Assembly (NCBI RefSeq): GCF_910578895.1
Contig: NZ_CAJTSC010000001.1
Coordinates: 171,116 to 235,115, forward strand
Direction of reading: 5' to 3'
Source: an uncultured Bacteroides sp.
Lineage (GTDB): Bacteria; Bacteroidota; Bacteroidia; Bacteroidales; Bacteroidaceae
Length of the DNA: 64,000 nucleotides
In this document: in pieces, positions 55,609 to 63,892 of the stretch
How positions within the stretch are numbered: position 1 is the first letter of the stretch
Layout: every line of letters starts with the position of its first letter
Program-made: the position numbers and the translations under genes
The notes under the pieces: model-generated
The model's database searches: none
What the model was told of the DNA's origin: nothing
Seen by the model: the letters and a program-made list of their open reading frames with translations, nothing else

Positions 55609-57561
55609 TTACCAACCGGGATTCTGTTCGAATTCAGGATAGAGATATACATCATCATCGGGTAAGGGGAACCAGTAATGCTTTGTCCCAAACACACGCT
55701 TCACAATCAATTCATGACGATAGTTGGCAACTTCCGCCTCCGCAGGATCGTTCGTTCTATAAAACTCCGGACTTTCCACACGGTCGAACTCAACAGAATA
55801 CTTTTCTGTATAGGGAGCTTCCGTAAGCAGCAGCCAGCGTTGAAGGTCGTTGAAACGGAAACCTTCCATAGCAAGTTCCACAGCACGTTCGCGACGGATT
55901 TCATCCATGAACTTTTTATTGTCTGCCAAATAAGAAGAATGAACTCCTTCCGCACCGCAACGGGTACGAATCTTATTGATTGCCTCAAGAGCTGTCAACG
56001 AACAGTTATCCGACTTGGCAGACGGACCGCCAAGTACCGCACAACTTTCGGCATACATCAAATAAATATCAGCCAAGCGCATGTACGGCAAGTAAGTATG
56101 CAAGTTACTACCCCAGTCATATTCCTTATCACCTTCATTACAAGTATGGGGAACAAATTTTTGGAAGAAATAACCGGTACGGCTTCCAAGGTCCGCAGAA
56201 CGCATATCCGCACCTGTAGAAAGGTCACAATAAGCATAAGGCTTTTGTGCATCAGACAACTTGTCTTCCGCAATGACATAACGGAAACCATCGAATACGA
56301 TATCATGATAGAAACGCGGGTCTCTATCCTTAAACGGATGTCTTTCATCAAATTCCGAATTATCATCATCAATAGGAAGACCGTTCTTCATTCCATACAT
56401 TGCTACAAGATTGGCAGTCGGCAAATGTATGATTTTATCATGAGCAACGAGTCCCGCAACTTTCGGTCCCCATATTTTCGCCATATTCCAGTTACTGTTA
56501 TTGGCATTTCCACCACTTCCGGAAGGTCCACGGAATATAGCCTCTGTCGATCCGGGCATCAACCAGCCTTGACGGCGGGTATAAAAAATGTCAGAGTAAC
56601 AGTTCTTTGCACCGTTTGCCTTTTCATGGTCATAAATGTTCTTGTAATCAAATTCAGCAAGTGCATATTGTGTCTGTCCACCCTCTACCAAATCCAACAA
56701 TTCTCCGAATGCTTGCGCGGCTTTTCTACAATATTCCTCATCGTAATTATAGGTATTAGTTCCACCAAGTTGTGCGCCGTTCTTCATCAAAGGACTTCCT
56801 GCCCACAGATAGTTTTTACCAAGATATCCCAACGCCATAATCTTATTAATACGCAATTGGTTTTTACCCTCTGTAGCTTTACCTGTAGATGTTTTATCCC
56901 AATCGATAGGCAACAAATCGGCGGCACGACGGAAATCGGCAGCAGCTTTATCCGCACATTCCTGATAACTCAGTCGTGGTAAAGTCAATTCTTGACCCGC
57001 ATCAAACACTTGATCGATATAGGGCAAACCACCCCAATAAGTCATCAACTCAAAGTGCCACCATGCACGAAAGAAATAGAGCTGACCGGCAATCAAGTTT
57101 TTTTCTTCTTGGGTGCCAACCAATTTATCCAAATTAGCCAGACCTACATTAGCCTTACGGATGCAATACCAAGAGTGCGGCCACAAAGAATGGTCAAACG
57201 CGTTGGTAGAAGTGGGATTACTGGGATTTCTGTATAGCCAACATTGACCATTACTTTGCCAAGCACGGAAATTACCCAAATCGGCCTGATGTGTCATGTG
57301 TGCATCGCCCATAGAATTAAAAAGTTCATCGTCACCCCAGTTCCAAGATGTACAGTAGTTACACTTTTCCTTATCAGGTATACAATTGTATATTTCCTCT
57401 ATGAATCCTTGAAAATTACGGTAATTCTTGAACGCATCTTCTTCGGACACCGTAGATTCCGGACTTTTGTCCAAATAATCTTCGCAGGATGTCGTGCCAA
57501 GTCCTACTGAAAGAGACAGAAGACCTGCATAAAAAAGAGTTTTATATGTATTATATTTCAT
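55609..57561 (-). CDS. xusB: SusD-like xylan oligosaccharide-binding lipoprotein, first of pair
   Basis: 650-residue SusD/RagB protein. Start chosen at MKYNTYKTLFYAGLLSLSVG; an ATG three codons earlier is possible. The lipobox is GLGTTSC, followed by EDYLDKSPESTVSEEDAF. Landmarks are YFFRAWWHFELMTYWGGLPYIDQVF (core FRAWWHFELMTYWGGLP), LRLADIYLMYAESCAVLG present as YMRLADIYLMYAESCA, INKIRTRCGAEGV and MDEIRRERAVELAMEGFRF. It lies 11 bp after xusA and ends 45 bp before xusC. Caps the XusA barrel and binds xylo-oligosaccharide (family and cluster knowledge). Confidence 0.94.
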   Translation of the reverse strand: MKYNTYKTLFYAGLLSLSVGLGTTSCEDYLDKSPESTVSEEDAFKNYRNFQGFIEEIYNCIPDKEKCNYCTSWNWGDDELFNSMGDAHMTHQADLGNFRAWQSNGQCWLYRNPSNPTSTNAFDHSLWPHSWYCIRKANVGLANLDKLVGTQEEKNLIAGQLYFFRAWWHFELMTYWGGLPYIDQVFDAGQELTLPRLSYQECADKAAADFRRAADLLPIDWDKTSTGKATEGKNQLRINKIMALGYLGKNYLWAGSPLMKNGAQLGGTNTYNYDEEYCRKAAQAFGELLDLVEGGQTQYALAEFDYKNIYDHEKANGAKNCYSDIFYTRRQGWLMPGSTEAIFRGPSGSGGNANNSNWNMAKIWGPKVAGLVAHDKIIHLPTANLVAMYGMKNGLPIDDDNSEFDERHPFKDRDPRFYHDIVFDGFRYVIAEDKLSDAQKPYAYCDLSTGADMRSADLGSRTGYFFQKFVPHTCNEGDKEYDWGSNLHTYLPYMRLADIYLMYAESCAVLGGPSAKSDNCSLTALEAINKIRTRCGAEGVHSSYLADNKKFMDEIRRERAVELAMEGFRFNDLQRWLLLTEAPYTEKYSVEFDRVESPEFYRTNDPAEAEVANYRHELIVKRVFGTKHYWFPLPDDDVYLYPEFEQNPGW

Positions 57562-57572
57562 TTTGTACATTA

Positions 57573-60500
57573 TTATAATGTGAATTTAATACCTAAGTTG
57601 TAACGTTTCACTGTAGGATAAGCACCTAAATAACCGGCTCCGGAAAGATTGGCTTCGCGGTCATCGGGCATACGTGTCCATAACCAAAGATTATTACCAT
57701 TGAGATAAATCTTCAGATTACCTAAACCAAGTTTCTTAATCCACCCCTTATTCCAAGTATATGCCAACTCTACGTTCTTCAGACGAACATAAGAACCGTC
57801 GTATAAGAACTGGGTACCATCGTTATAACTCGGTGTAGAGTTCCAACGGGGAACAACCACATCGGCATTAGGAGTATTTTTCGACCACCATGTACCATTA
57901 TCGAATACGGTGTTCAGTTTGCTGCCAAAACTATTAAGGGCAACATCACGGGTCACGTTAGTCACACCATAGAATTGTGCAAAAGCGCTGAAACCTTTCC
58001 ATTCAAATCCGACTGTGGCATTAAATGTATTCTCGGGAGAACTTGTATATCCGTAAGGAGCCTGGTCTTTATTGTCTATCACACCATCACCGTTGAAATC
58101 GACAATGTAGTAGTCGCCCACCAATTTCTGAGAATCATTGGCATCATGGGCAGGAGCACCAAACAGTTGGTCGTAATTTTGAATGAAACCGGCATCAATA
58201 TAGGAATTATATTGATTTACACCGTGACCGGCAGCTTTCTGATAGGCAGGACGTAATGCCTGGTCGTCTTTAACAAGCACCTTGTTTCTTGCATGCGTCA
58301 TACTGAAGTTACCCCAAACACGCAAATCATTGGCAAATGTCTTGTTGACACGCAATTCCAATTCATAACCGCTTGTACGGATTTTTCCCTTGTTGACAGA
58401 AGGCGGAGTTCCACCAAAATAAGAGGGCATAGAACGGTCACCACCATACACAAAGATATTAGAACGTACATCACGGAAAAATTCGATACTACCGGCAAGT
58501 AAACCCTCAAGGAATGAATAGTCAACACCGATATTCAACTTCTTCACAACTTCCCACTGGATATCTTTATTTCCGATAGCAGACTCACGATACCATGTAT
58601 AAATACTTTCTCTTTGATTAAGATCCATAAAAGTATGTCCGCCATACGCCCATTGATTCATATAGAGCCAACGACGGCTTGAATCAAACGGATCACCCAA
58701 CTGGTCGGAACCGATTTCACCGTAAGAAGCACGTACTTTCAGCATGTCTAAAATCTTCTTTTCACGGAAGAATTTCATAAAAGGTTCTTCGCTGATCATC
58801 CAACCGATGGCTCCGGAGTTGAAGAAAGCGAAACGGTTTTCCGGACTAAACTTTTCAGAACCGTTGTATGCACCATTATATTCAATAAAATAACGGTCGG
58901 CATAATTATAAGTAGTACGGAACGCCCAGTCTTCACGATATGTAGGCATTACGCTTCCTCGTGCATTTTCCTGGCGGCTAAACAATCCCATAGCCGTCAC
59001 GTTATGCTTACCGAAACTACGTACCCAGTTCAATTGTGCCTGGTAATACAGATTACGAACCGTCTGTCCATTGTCTACCGTACCGGGAGAAGTACTCCAA
59101 TTGACACCCTGTGTCCAGTCAAAGCCGTTATTGGTATCATAAGATTGTTCATATCTTACCTGACCGGTATCCGGATCAATCCATTTACGTTGTGCATTGT
59201 TATACAAATCATTTATACCACGATTGTTCTCTACGAAAACATTATCCCAAGAAACGGTGGCACGGGCAGAAAGTCCTTTGGTTATAAACTTTAAATCCTG
59301 CTCCAATGTAAAGTCGGTATTAATGCGGGTTGTCGTAAGTTGCATGGTACCTCCCAAGGAAATGTTCTCGGCAGAGTTGGTGGTATTGGAAACCAATGGA
59401 TACATACCCCAGCTACCATCCGAATATTGCGGAAGAAATACATCCGGAGCAATGTTGTATGCTCCCGACCACTGTTGTCCGATTTGCCATTCCGAGTTAC
59501 CCGTATTACTCCACGGAGCTTTACGGATGGCATTAGAGCCTGCAAGATTTACTTTCAATACAGTAGTTTTCGTAATGTTAAAATCCAAGTTACTACGTAC
59601 ATTGATACGATCGTATCCATAACCGGAGTTGTAGTCACGACCATTGTCATAAATTCTAAAAAGGTCACCTTCGTGTACGTAATCGGCAGATGCGAAATAC
59701 TTTACAAACTTCGTACCGCCACTAATGTTGATATTGGCGCTGTAAGACATCGTGTTGTCTTTAAACAATGCTTTTTGCCAGTCTACGTTAGGATAACGTT
59801 CTCTCTGCTCTATAGTAGTCTGATTACGATAGTTATTGATGAATGATTGAGGACGGACATATTCCCAAGAATCCGGACGTAAAGCCAACTCATGTTCGAT
59901 AGCCGTATTGCGGAACATCAACGCATCATAAGAATCATACTTATTAGGCAACTTTGAAGGAGATTTCAGAGTGGCATTGAAACCTACATCTATCTTTGCA
60001 CTACCCTCCGTACCGCGTTTGGTAGTAACCAAAATCACACCATTAGCACCCTTAACACCATAAACGGCAGTTGCCGAAGCATCTTTCAATACGGAAATGG
60101 ACTGTACTGAGCTGATATCTACCGAACTCATAGGACGCTCTATACCATCGACCAACACCAACGGATCTTCATTATTATTCCATGAGCTCGCACCGCGAAT
60201 GGTTATCTTCGGTTCTTCCTCACCGGGCATACCCGTACCTTGAGTAGTAACCACACCGGGCAAATTACCGGTCAGAGCAGCACCGATATCGGAAATACCC
60301 GCAGCACGTTCCAGTACCTTACCTGTGGTTTGTGTAATAGCACCTACAACCGAAGCTTTCTTCTGCTGTCCATAACCTACTACCACAACCTCTTCCAATT
60401 GTTGTGAATCATCATCCAACGTCACTTTAATTATACCTTTCGAGGAGGCTTTTACCTCTTTAGGCTTCATTCCGACAAATGAAACAACAAGAATAGAATT

Positions 60501-60725
60501 TTCATTGGGCACAGTCAACACGAAATTACCATCTATATCTGAAATTGTACCTATTGAATTATTGCCTTTTAACACAACTGAAGCACCAATGATTGTCTCA
60601 CCATTACTGTCAAAGACAGTTCCTCTTACCGTTGTCCCCTTTTGTGCAGACACTGTCAGACAACTGAACAGCATAAGCAGAAACAGGTAAGAGGCCTTTT
60701 GAATTTTCTCTTTTACATTTTTCAT
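57573..60725 (-). CDS. xusA: SusC-like TonB-dependent receptor, first of pair, full-length
   Basis: 1050-residue outer-membrane importer. Start taken at MKNVKEKIQKASYLFLLM; an ATG two codons earlier is also possible. Signal peptide ends CLTVSAQ. Next comes a carboxypeptidase-regulatory-like domain (about 30-105, VRGTVFDSNGETIIGASVVL), the LEEVVVVGYGQQKKASVVGAI segment (core EEVVVVGYGQQKKASV) containing the TonB-box region, the plug (DPLVLVDGIERPMSSVD, YGVKGANGVILVTTKRG) and a 22-strand barrel ending YNLGIKFTL. First gene of the xusA-B-C-D-E-xyn10C operon, preceded by promoter set E. With XusB it imports xylo-oligosaccharides. Symbol from gene order and cluster likeness. Confidence 0.95.
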   Translation of the reverse strand: MKNVKEKIQKASYLFLLMLFSCLTVSAQKGTTVRGTVFDSNGETIIGASVVLKGNNSIGTISDIDGNFVLTVPNENSILVVSFVGMKPKEVKASSKGIIKVTLDDDSQQLEEVVVVGYGQQKKASVVGAITQTTGKVLERAAGISDIGAALTGNLPGVVTTQGTGMPGEEEPKITIRGASSWNNNEDPLVLVDGIERPMSSVDISSVQSISVLKDASATAVYGVKGANGVILVTTKRGTEGSAKIDVGFNATLKSPSKLPNKYDSYDALMFRNTAIEHELALRPDSWEYVRPQSFINNYRNQTTIEQRERYPNVDWQKALFKDNTMSYSANINISGGTKFVKYFASADYVHEGDLFRIYDNGRDYNSGYGYDRINVRSNLDFNITKTTVLKVNLAGSNAIRKAPWSNTGNSEWQIGQQWSGAYNIAPDVFLPQYSDGSWGMYPLVSNTTNSAENISLGGTMQLTTTRINTDFTLEQDLKFITKGLSARATVSWDNVFVENNRGINDLYNNAQRKWIDPDTGQVRYEQSYDTNNGFDWTQGVNWSTSPGTVDNGQTVRNLYYQAQLNWVRSFGKHNVTAMGLFSRQENARGSVMPTYREDWAFRTTYNYADRYFIEYNGAYNGSEKFSPENRFAFFNSGAIGWMISEEPFMKFFREKKILDMLKVRASYGEIGSDQLGDPFDSSRRWLYMNQWAYGGHTFMDLNQRESIYTWYRESAIGNKDIQWEVVKKLNIGVDYSFLEGLLAGSIEFFRDVRSNIFVYGGDRSMPSYFGGTPPSVNKGKIRTSGYELELRVNKTFANDLRVWGNFSMTHARNKVLVKDDQALRPAYQKAAGHGVNQYNSYIDAGFIQNYDQLFGAPAHDANDSQKLVGDYYIVDFNGDGVIDNKDQAPYGYTSSPENTFNATVGFEWKGFSAFAQFYGVTNVTRDVALNSFGSKLNTVFDNGTWWSKNTPNADVVVPRWNSTPSYNDGTQFLYDGSYVRLKNVELAYTWNKGWIKKLGLGNLKIYLNGNNLWLWTRMPDDREANLSGAGYLGAYPTVKRYNLGIKFTL

Positions 60726-60893
60726 TACCATTAGTTTAAGAAGTTAATAAACTACTTTGTTCTCTAATCATCAATCAGTTTTCATTTCAAAAAATAGCTT
60801 TAGCTATCGTCAAACATACATTTCATTGTTAATTGTTATTAGTATTAGATTAATAAATGCTAACCATTATTAAGTATCGGGGTTTTATTACTA

Positions 60894-61002
60894 CAAATAT
60901 ATTGCGTAATACAGAAAATATTCTATAAGAATATTTCCTATATTACACCAAATATTACATGTACTTTTCTTCCGGCTACAAAGAGTGTTCTCTATATTAC
61001 AT
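60894..61002 (-). promoter_or_regulatory. regulated promoter of the xus operon (repeat set E)
   Basis: On the minus strand four repeat positions at exact 21-bp steps read ATGTAAT (60996-61002), TTGTAGC (60975-60981), ATGTAAT (60954-60960) and the degenerate AGGAAAT (60933-60939). Exactly 31 bp after the last comes TATATTTG (60894-60901), a full -7 box. The leader to xusA is about 160 nt. A further TATGTTTG lies at 60811-60818. Confidence 0.75.
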
Positions 61003-61023
61003 CAAGACATAATCACCATCAAC

Positions 61024-62757
61024 TTACTTACCGATGGCATACAACCCGATTACGCTTCCTGTAAATCCACCTGCCGTAGCTGTAGACAGATAATTCGCAT
61101 CCACCCCATCACATAATAATGTCCATTCTTCTTCTCCTTTTAAGGAATAATAAAAATCATAATGACTGCCGCCGGATACCACTTTCAGATAAACATCTTT
61201 TGTTTCTTCAGGAATAACAGCAGATGCCAATACCTGCTCGGAATCTCCAATCTTTCTCAGAGAAACCAATTTCTTACCTTCCTCCATACTTACAGCAAGA
61301 AAATACTGGTGGCGTTCATCTTTAAACAACAGCATACCGGCTTTCTCTTTTTCATTAGAAGGATTAAACAGCATACGAGTAGTAGACTCAAATTTATGAT
61401 GTTGCATACGGCGGCAAATCAAAGCAGGCGTATCTTTTTCCGAAGCACTGATTCCGGCACACTTCAAAGAGAGGAAGCCCGGAGTGTCCGACAAAGAATA
61501 TAGTTCGGCAGCAGGAGCACGCAACGTCATCCACTGCATTCCTAAAGAGGTATTATCAAAATCTTCCGTCTCTTCAAAATTACCAAATGTAACATCGGCA
61601 TCACGTTTTACTCCCGGACGTTTCAATATCATAGGCACGGTTTCATCTCCTTGTGTCAGATAAGGATAGCCGTCTTCGCTCCACCTTACCGGCATCATAA
61701 ATGTCTCACGACCTAAATTCTCGAACTTATTATCAATAGGACGGCATGCTAAAAAGACAGCCCACCAGTCTCCCTCCTTGGTTTGTACCAAATCGGCATG
61801 ACCGGCACAAGTAACCGGATTGGGGCGTGCCGCATCAAGATGACGCTGCGTCAATATCGGATTCTTTGCCCACGGAGTAAAAGGTCCCATCGGAGAATCA
61901 CCACGGAAGATAACTTCCGAATGCCAAGTACTGGTACCGCCTTCCGCATCCATCAAGAAGTATTTTCCATTAATCTTGTACATGTGAGGTCCCTCTATCC
62001 AAATAGGTTTTTCTTCCGGGTGCACGCCTTTATTTACCAGAATTTTACGGGGACCGATTGTTTTGTCCGACTTCACATCAAATTCCTGTACACGGATTGT
62101 ACGGTGTCCGCTATACTCAGGCTTATAATCCGGAGCATCATCATTATTCACGATATAAGCTTTTCCGTCTTCATCAAAGAAGAAAGAAGGGTCTATCCCG
62201 CCTACTTCGGGCAACATAATGGGATCAGACCATTCACCGAACGGATCTTGGGTTTTTACAAAGAAATTACCGGCACCCACATTCGTGGTCACCATATAAT
62301 ACGTTTTATTATGAGGATTATATGAAATAGCCGGAGCAAAGATTCCCCCGCTAACATGCTGTCCTTTCATGTTGACCAACTGCGACGGACGATTAAGGAC
62401 ATGCCCCACTTGCTTCCAATTCACCAAATCCTTGCTATGAAAGATAGGCACACCCGGATAGAAAGTAAAAGTAGAGGTTACCAAGAAATAATCTCCTTCT
62501 CCATTAGTACATATACTGGGGTCCGAATACCAACCGGGCAGAATGGGATTATAGAATGATTCGTCATCTGGCAATGGATTTTCATTATAAAAATCATCGT
62601 TGCCTTTGTAAGTAAAATAGTCGAAAAGAGCTGTGGAGTCCTTAATAGCGGGCAATTTGTCATTCGCCTTGGACGATCCGCAAGAAGAGAACCCACCCAA
62701 CGTACCGGCAGAGACTACCAACGCCGATAAAAGAGAGAAAAAAGATTTTTTATTCAT
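61024..62757 (-). CDS. GH43 lipoprotein, beta-xylosidase/arabinofuranosidase with C-terminal beta-sandwich
   Basis: 577-residue lipoprotein, signal ending TLGGFSSC (about Cys26), with a Lys/Asp-rich tether. GH43 propeller: base Asp in GWYSDPSICTNGEGDYF, pKa-setting Asp in GIDPSFFFDEDGKAYI, acid Glu in WIEGPHMYKINGKYFLMDAEGG. The GH43_C2-type sandwich begins near residue 395 (EDFDNTSLGMQWMTLRAP) and ends LYAIGK. Architecture is like the 529-residue enzyme at 22.8 kb, but this one is lipid-anchored and probably at the surface or periplasmic face of the outer membrane. It lies 290 bp upstream of xusA in the same direction with its own promoter set F, so the two are co-regulated but separately started. 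Subfamily (10 or 12) is uncertain. Confidence 0.9.
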   Translation of the reverse strand: MNKKSFFSLLSALVVSAGTLGGFSSCGSSKANDKLPAIKDSTALFDYFTYKGNDDFYNENPLPDDESFYNPILPGWYSDPSICTNGEGDYFLVTSTFTFYPGVPIFHSKDLVNWKQVGHVLNRPSQLVNMKGQHVSGGIFAPAISYNPHNKTYYMVTTNVGAGNFFVKTQDPFGEWSDPIMLPEVGGIDPSFFFDEDGKAYIVNNDDAPDYKPEYSGHRTIRVQEFDVKSDKTIGPRKILVNKGVHPEEKPIWIEGPHMYKINGKYFLMDAEGGTSTWHSEVIFRGDSPMGPFTPWAKNPILTQRHLDAARPNPVTCAGHADLVQTKEGDWWAVFLACRPIDNKFENLGRETFMMPVRWSEDGYPYLTQGDETVPMILKRPGVKRDADVTFGNFEETEDFDNTSLGMQWMTLRAPAAELYSLSDTPGFLSLKCAGISASEKDTPALICRRMQHHKFESTTRMLFNPSNEKEKAGMLLFKDERHQYFLAVSMEEGKKLVSLRKIGDSEQVLASAVIPEETKDVYLKVVSGGSHYDFYYSLKGEEEWTLLCDGVDANYLSTATAGGFTGSVIGLYAIGK

Positions 62758-62866
62758 CAAAACTCGATTTTATAATTAATAATATTGTCGAGCCATATTA
62801 AAGAAATGTGTGTTCTTCATATCTGTGCATCCATAATATGAGAATTCTTCGCAGGCTTTTCCGCTG

Positions 62867-62954
62867 CAAATGTACAAAACACACTTATACTACATTAAAA
62901 ATCACATTACATGTTTCTTTGATGGCGTTACATCTTTCTTTGACTATGTTACAT
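62867..62954 (-). promoter_or_regulatory. regulated promoter of the GH43 lipoprotein gene (repeat set F)
   Basis: On the minus strand ATGTAAC (62948-62954), ATGTAAC (62927-62933) and ATGTAAT (62906-62912) follow at exact 21-bp steps. Exactly 31 bp after the last comes TACATTTG (62867-62874), a full TAnnTTTG -7 box. This is the clearest example of the shared promoter layout. The leader is about 105 nt. Confidence 0.82.
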
Positions 62955-63094
62955 TTTTTGTTATATACGTAACACGTAAATACATAACAAATTAATAAAC
63001 AAAGATTTAACAGACAAGAAAATCAATTATCAAAAGGGGACTAAGAAAGAACAATCCATACAACAAAATAGAAGCAAGCAGAAAAGTATAGAGC

Positions 63095-63158
63095 AAAAAA
63101 AAGGAGTACCGCTGTACTCCAACCTTTGTTAACCTTAAATCTAATACTATGAAAAACA
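63095..63158 (-). ncRNA. small RNA of about 64 nt with intrinsic terminator
   Basis: A consensus promoter directs transcription on the minus strand into a short segment containing ATAGTATTAGATTTAAGG and GTTAACAAAGG. It then reaches the hairpin GGAGTAC, AGCG, GTACTCC followed by T8. No start codon with a useful frame is present. The conserved middle is, from memory, typical of a multicopy family of Bacteroides small RNAs in which only the terminator stem varies (possibly the group called FopS; name unverified). 5' end is estimated from the -7 box. Target unknown. Confidence 0.7.
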
Positions 63159-63163
63159 CATTG

Positions 63164-63194
63164 CAAAGATACGGACATTTGTCAAATCCGCAAA
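63164..63194 (-). promoter_or_regulatory. consensus Bacteroides promoter of the small RNA
   Basis: On the minus strand TTTG (63191-63194), a 19-bp spacer, then TATCTTTG (63164-63171). This is a full match to the Bacteroides TTTG-N19-21-TAnnTTTG promoter, unlike the activator-dependent promoters elsewhere in the window, which lack the -33 box. Confidence 0.75.
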
Positions 63195-63431
63195 TTATCC
63201 AAGAAAAAAGATATGTTTTATAACACCTTTTAAGAAGATGTATGTTCGTTTTTACTTCCTTTTTCAATTCTATATCGTAAATGCAAATAGAAGTTGCCCC
63301 CTCACGGTGTATTCCTTTCATTCAGGACAAGAAGCATCCCCCCCGGAAAAGAACCGGATAAAAACAATGAAAGAGCGGAATCCTCACAACACGGCTCTTT
63401 CATATACAGCAGTCAGAGACTTAAAGAAGTT

Positions 63432-63474
63432 AAAGCCGACACTCTTCGTATGTGTTTACGGAAGTATCGGCTTT
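63432..63474 (+). other. stable hairpin upstream of repeat copy B
   Basis: AAAGCCGA pairs with TCGGCTTT, with additional pairing of TTCGTA and TACGGAA inside. The loop is short. No long T-run follows on the plus strand. It may be a terminator or processing site; no neighbouring gene explains it. Confidence 0.4.
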
Positions 63475-63513
63475 TACTCCCTATCCCCGAAGGGCGATAA
63501 CCCTCTCCGGCTC

Positions 63514-63892
63514 CCGTAAATCCTTCCCCCGTGACTGACAGCTTCTTTTTCTTCCGATGTTCCCACTTAATTGGAAACATGTTCCCTGTACGCTGGGAAC
63601 GTAGTTCCAATTCGGTGGGAACGCGTTTCCAGTTAACTGGAAATAAAGTTCCACCGCGCAGAAATCATGTAGCACTCATATACCGCTGACAATAAATATC
63701 TTGCGGGGATATTTCTCCGACCTGTTCTTATCCGTTTGTTCTTCACCGGTCCGTTTCCGTTTGTCTGCTTCCGCCTGTCTGTTTGTGCAGTCTCTCCGGT
63801 CGTGTTCCCCGGCATAACTGCCGGCTTTTAACTCCTGTCCCGAAGGGGGATAACTCCTTCCAACTCCCTTTAACTCCTGTAAATGAAAAAGC
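63514..63892. repeat. 379-bp dispersed repeat, copy B
   Basis: Colinear with 15489-15867 without net insertion or deletion, same orientation. It has the same internal order of blocks, with scattered substitutions. The palindromic array inside differs at many positions but keeps its 22-bp spacing. Together the two copies bracket all but the first quarter of the xylan region. Confidence 0.8.
63559..63652. repeat. 22-bp palindromic tandem array inside copy B
   Basis: Units corresponding to 15547, 15569, 15591 and 15613 fall at 63572, 63594, 63616 and 63638. Substitutions are partly matched: the hairpin TTCCCAG, TAAG, CTGGGAA of copy A becomes the perfect palindrome TTTCCAGTTAACTGGAAA, keeping pairing. 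Another junction (GTTCCAATTCGGTGGGAAC) has lost one pair. Confidence 0.7.

Noticed and set aside
63007..63321. 104-codon minus-strand open frame with hydrophobic C-terminus
   Set aside because: It runs through the small-RNA terminator and promoter; no ribosome-site context and low-complexity composition.
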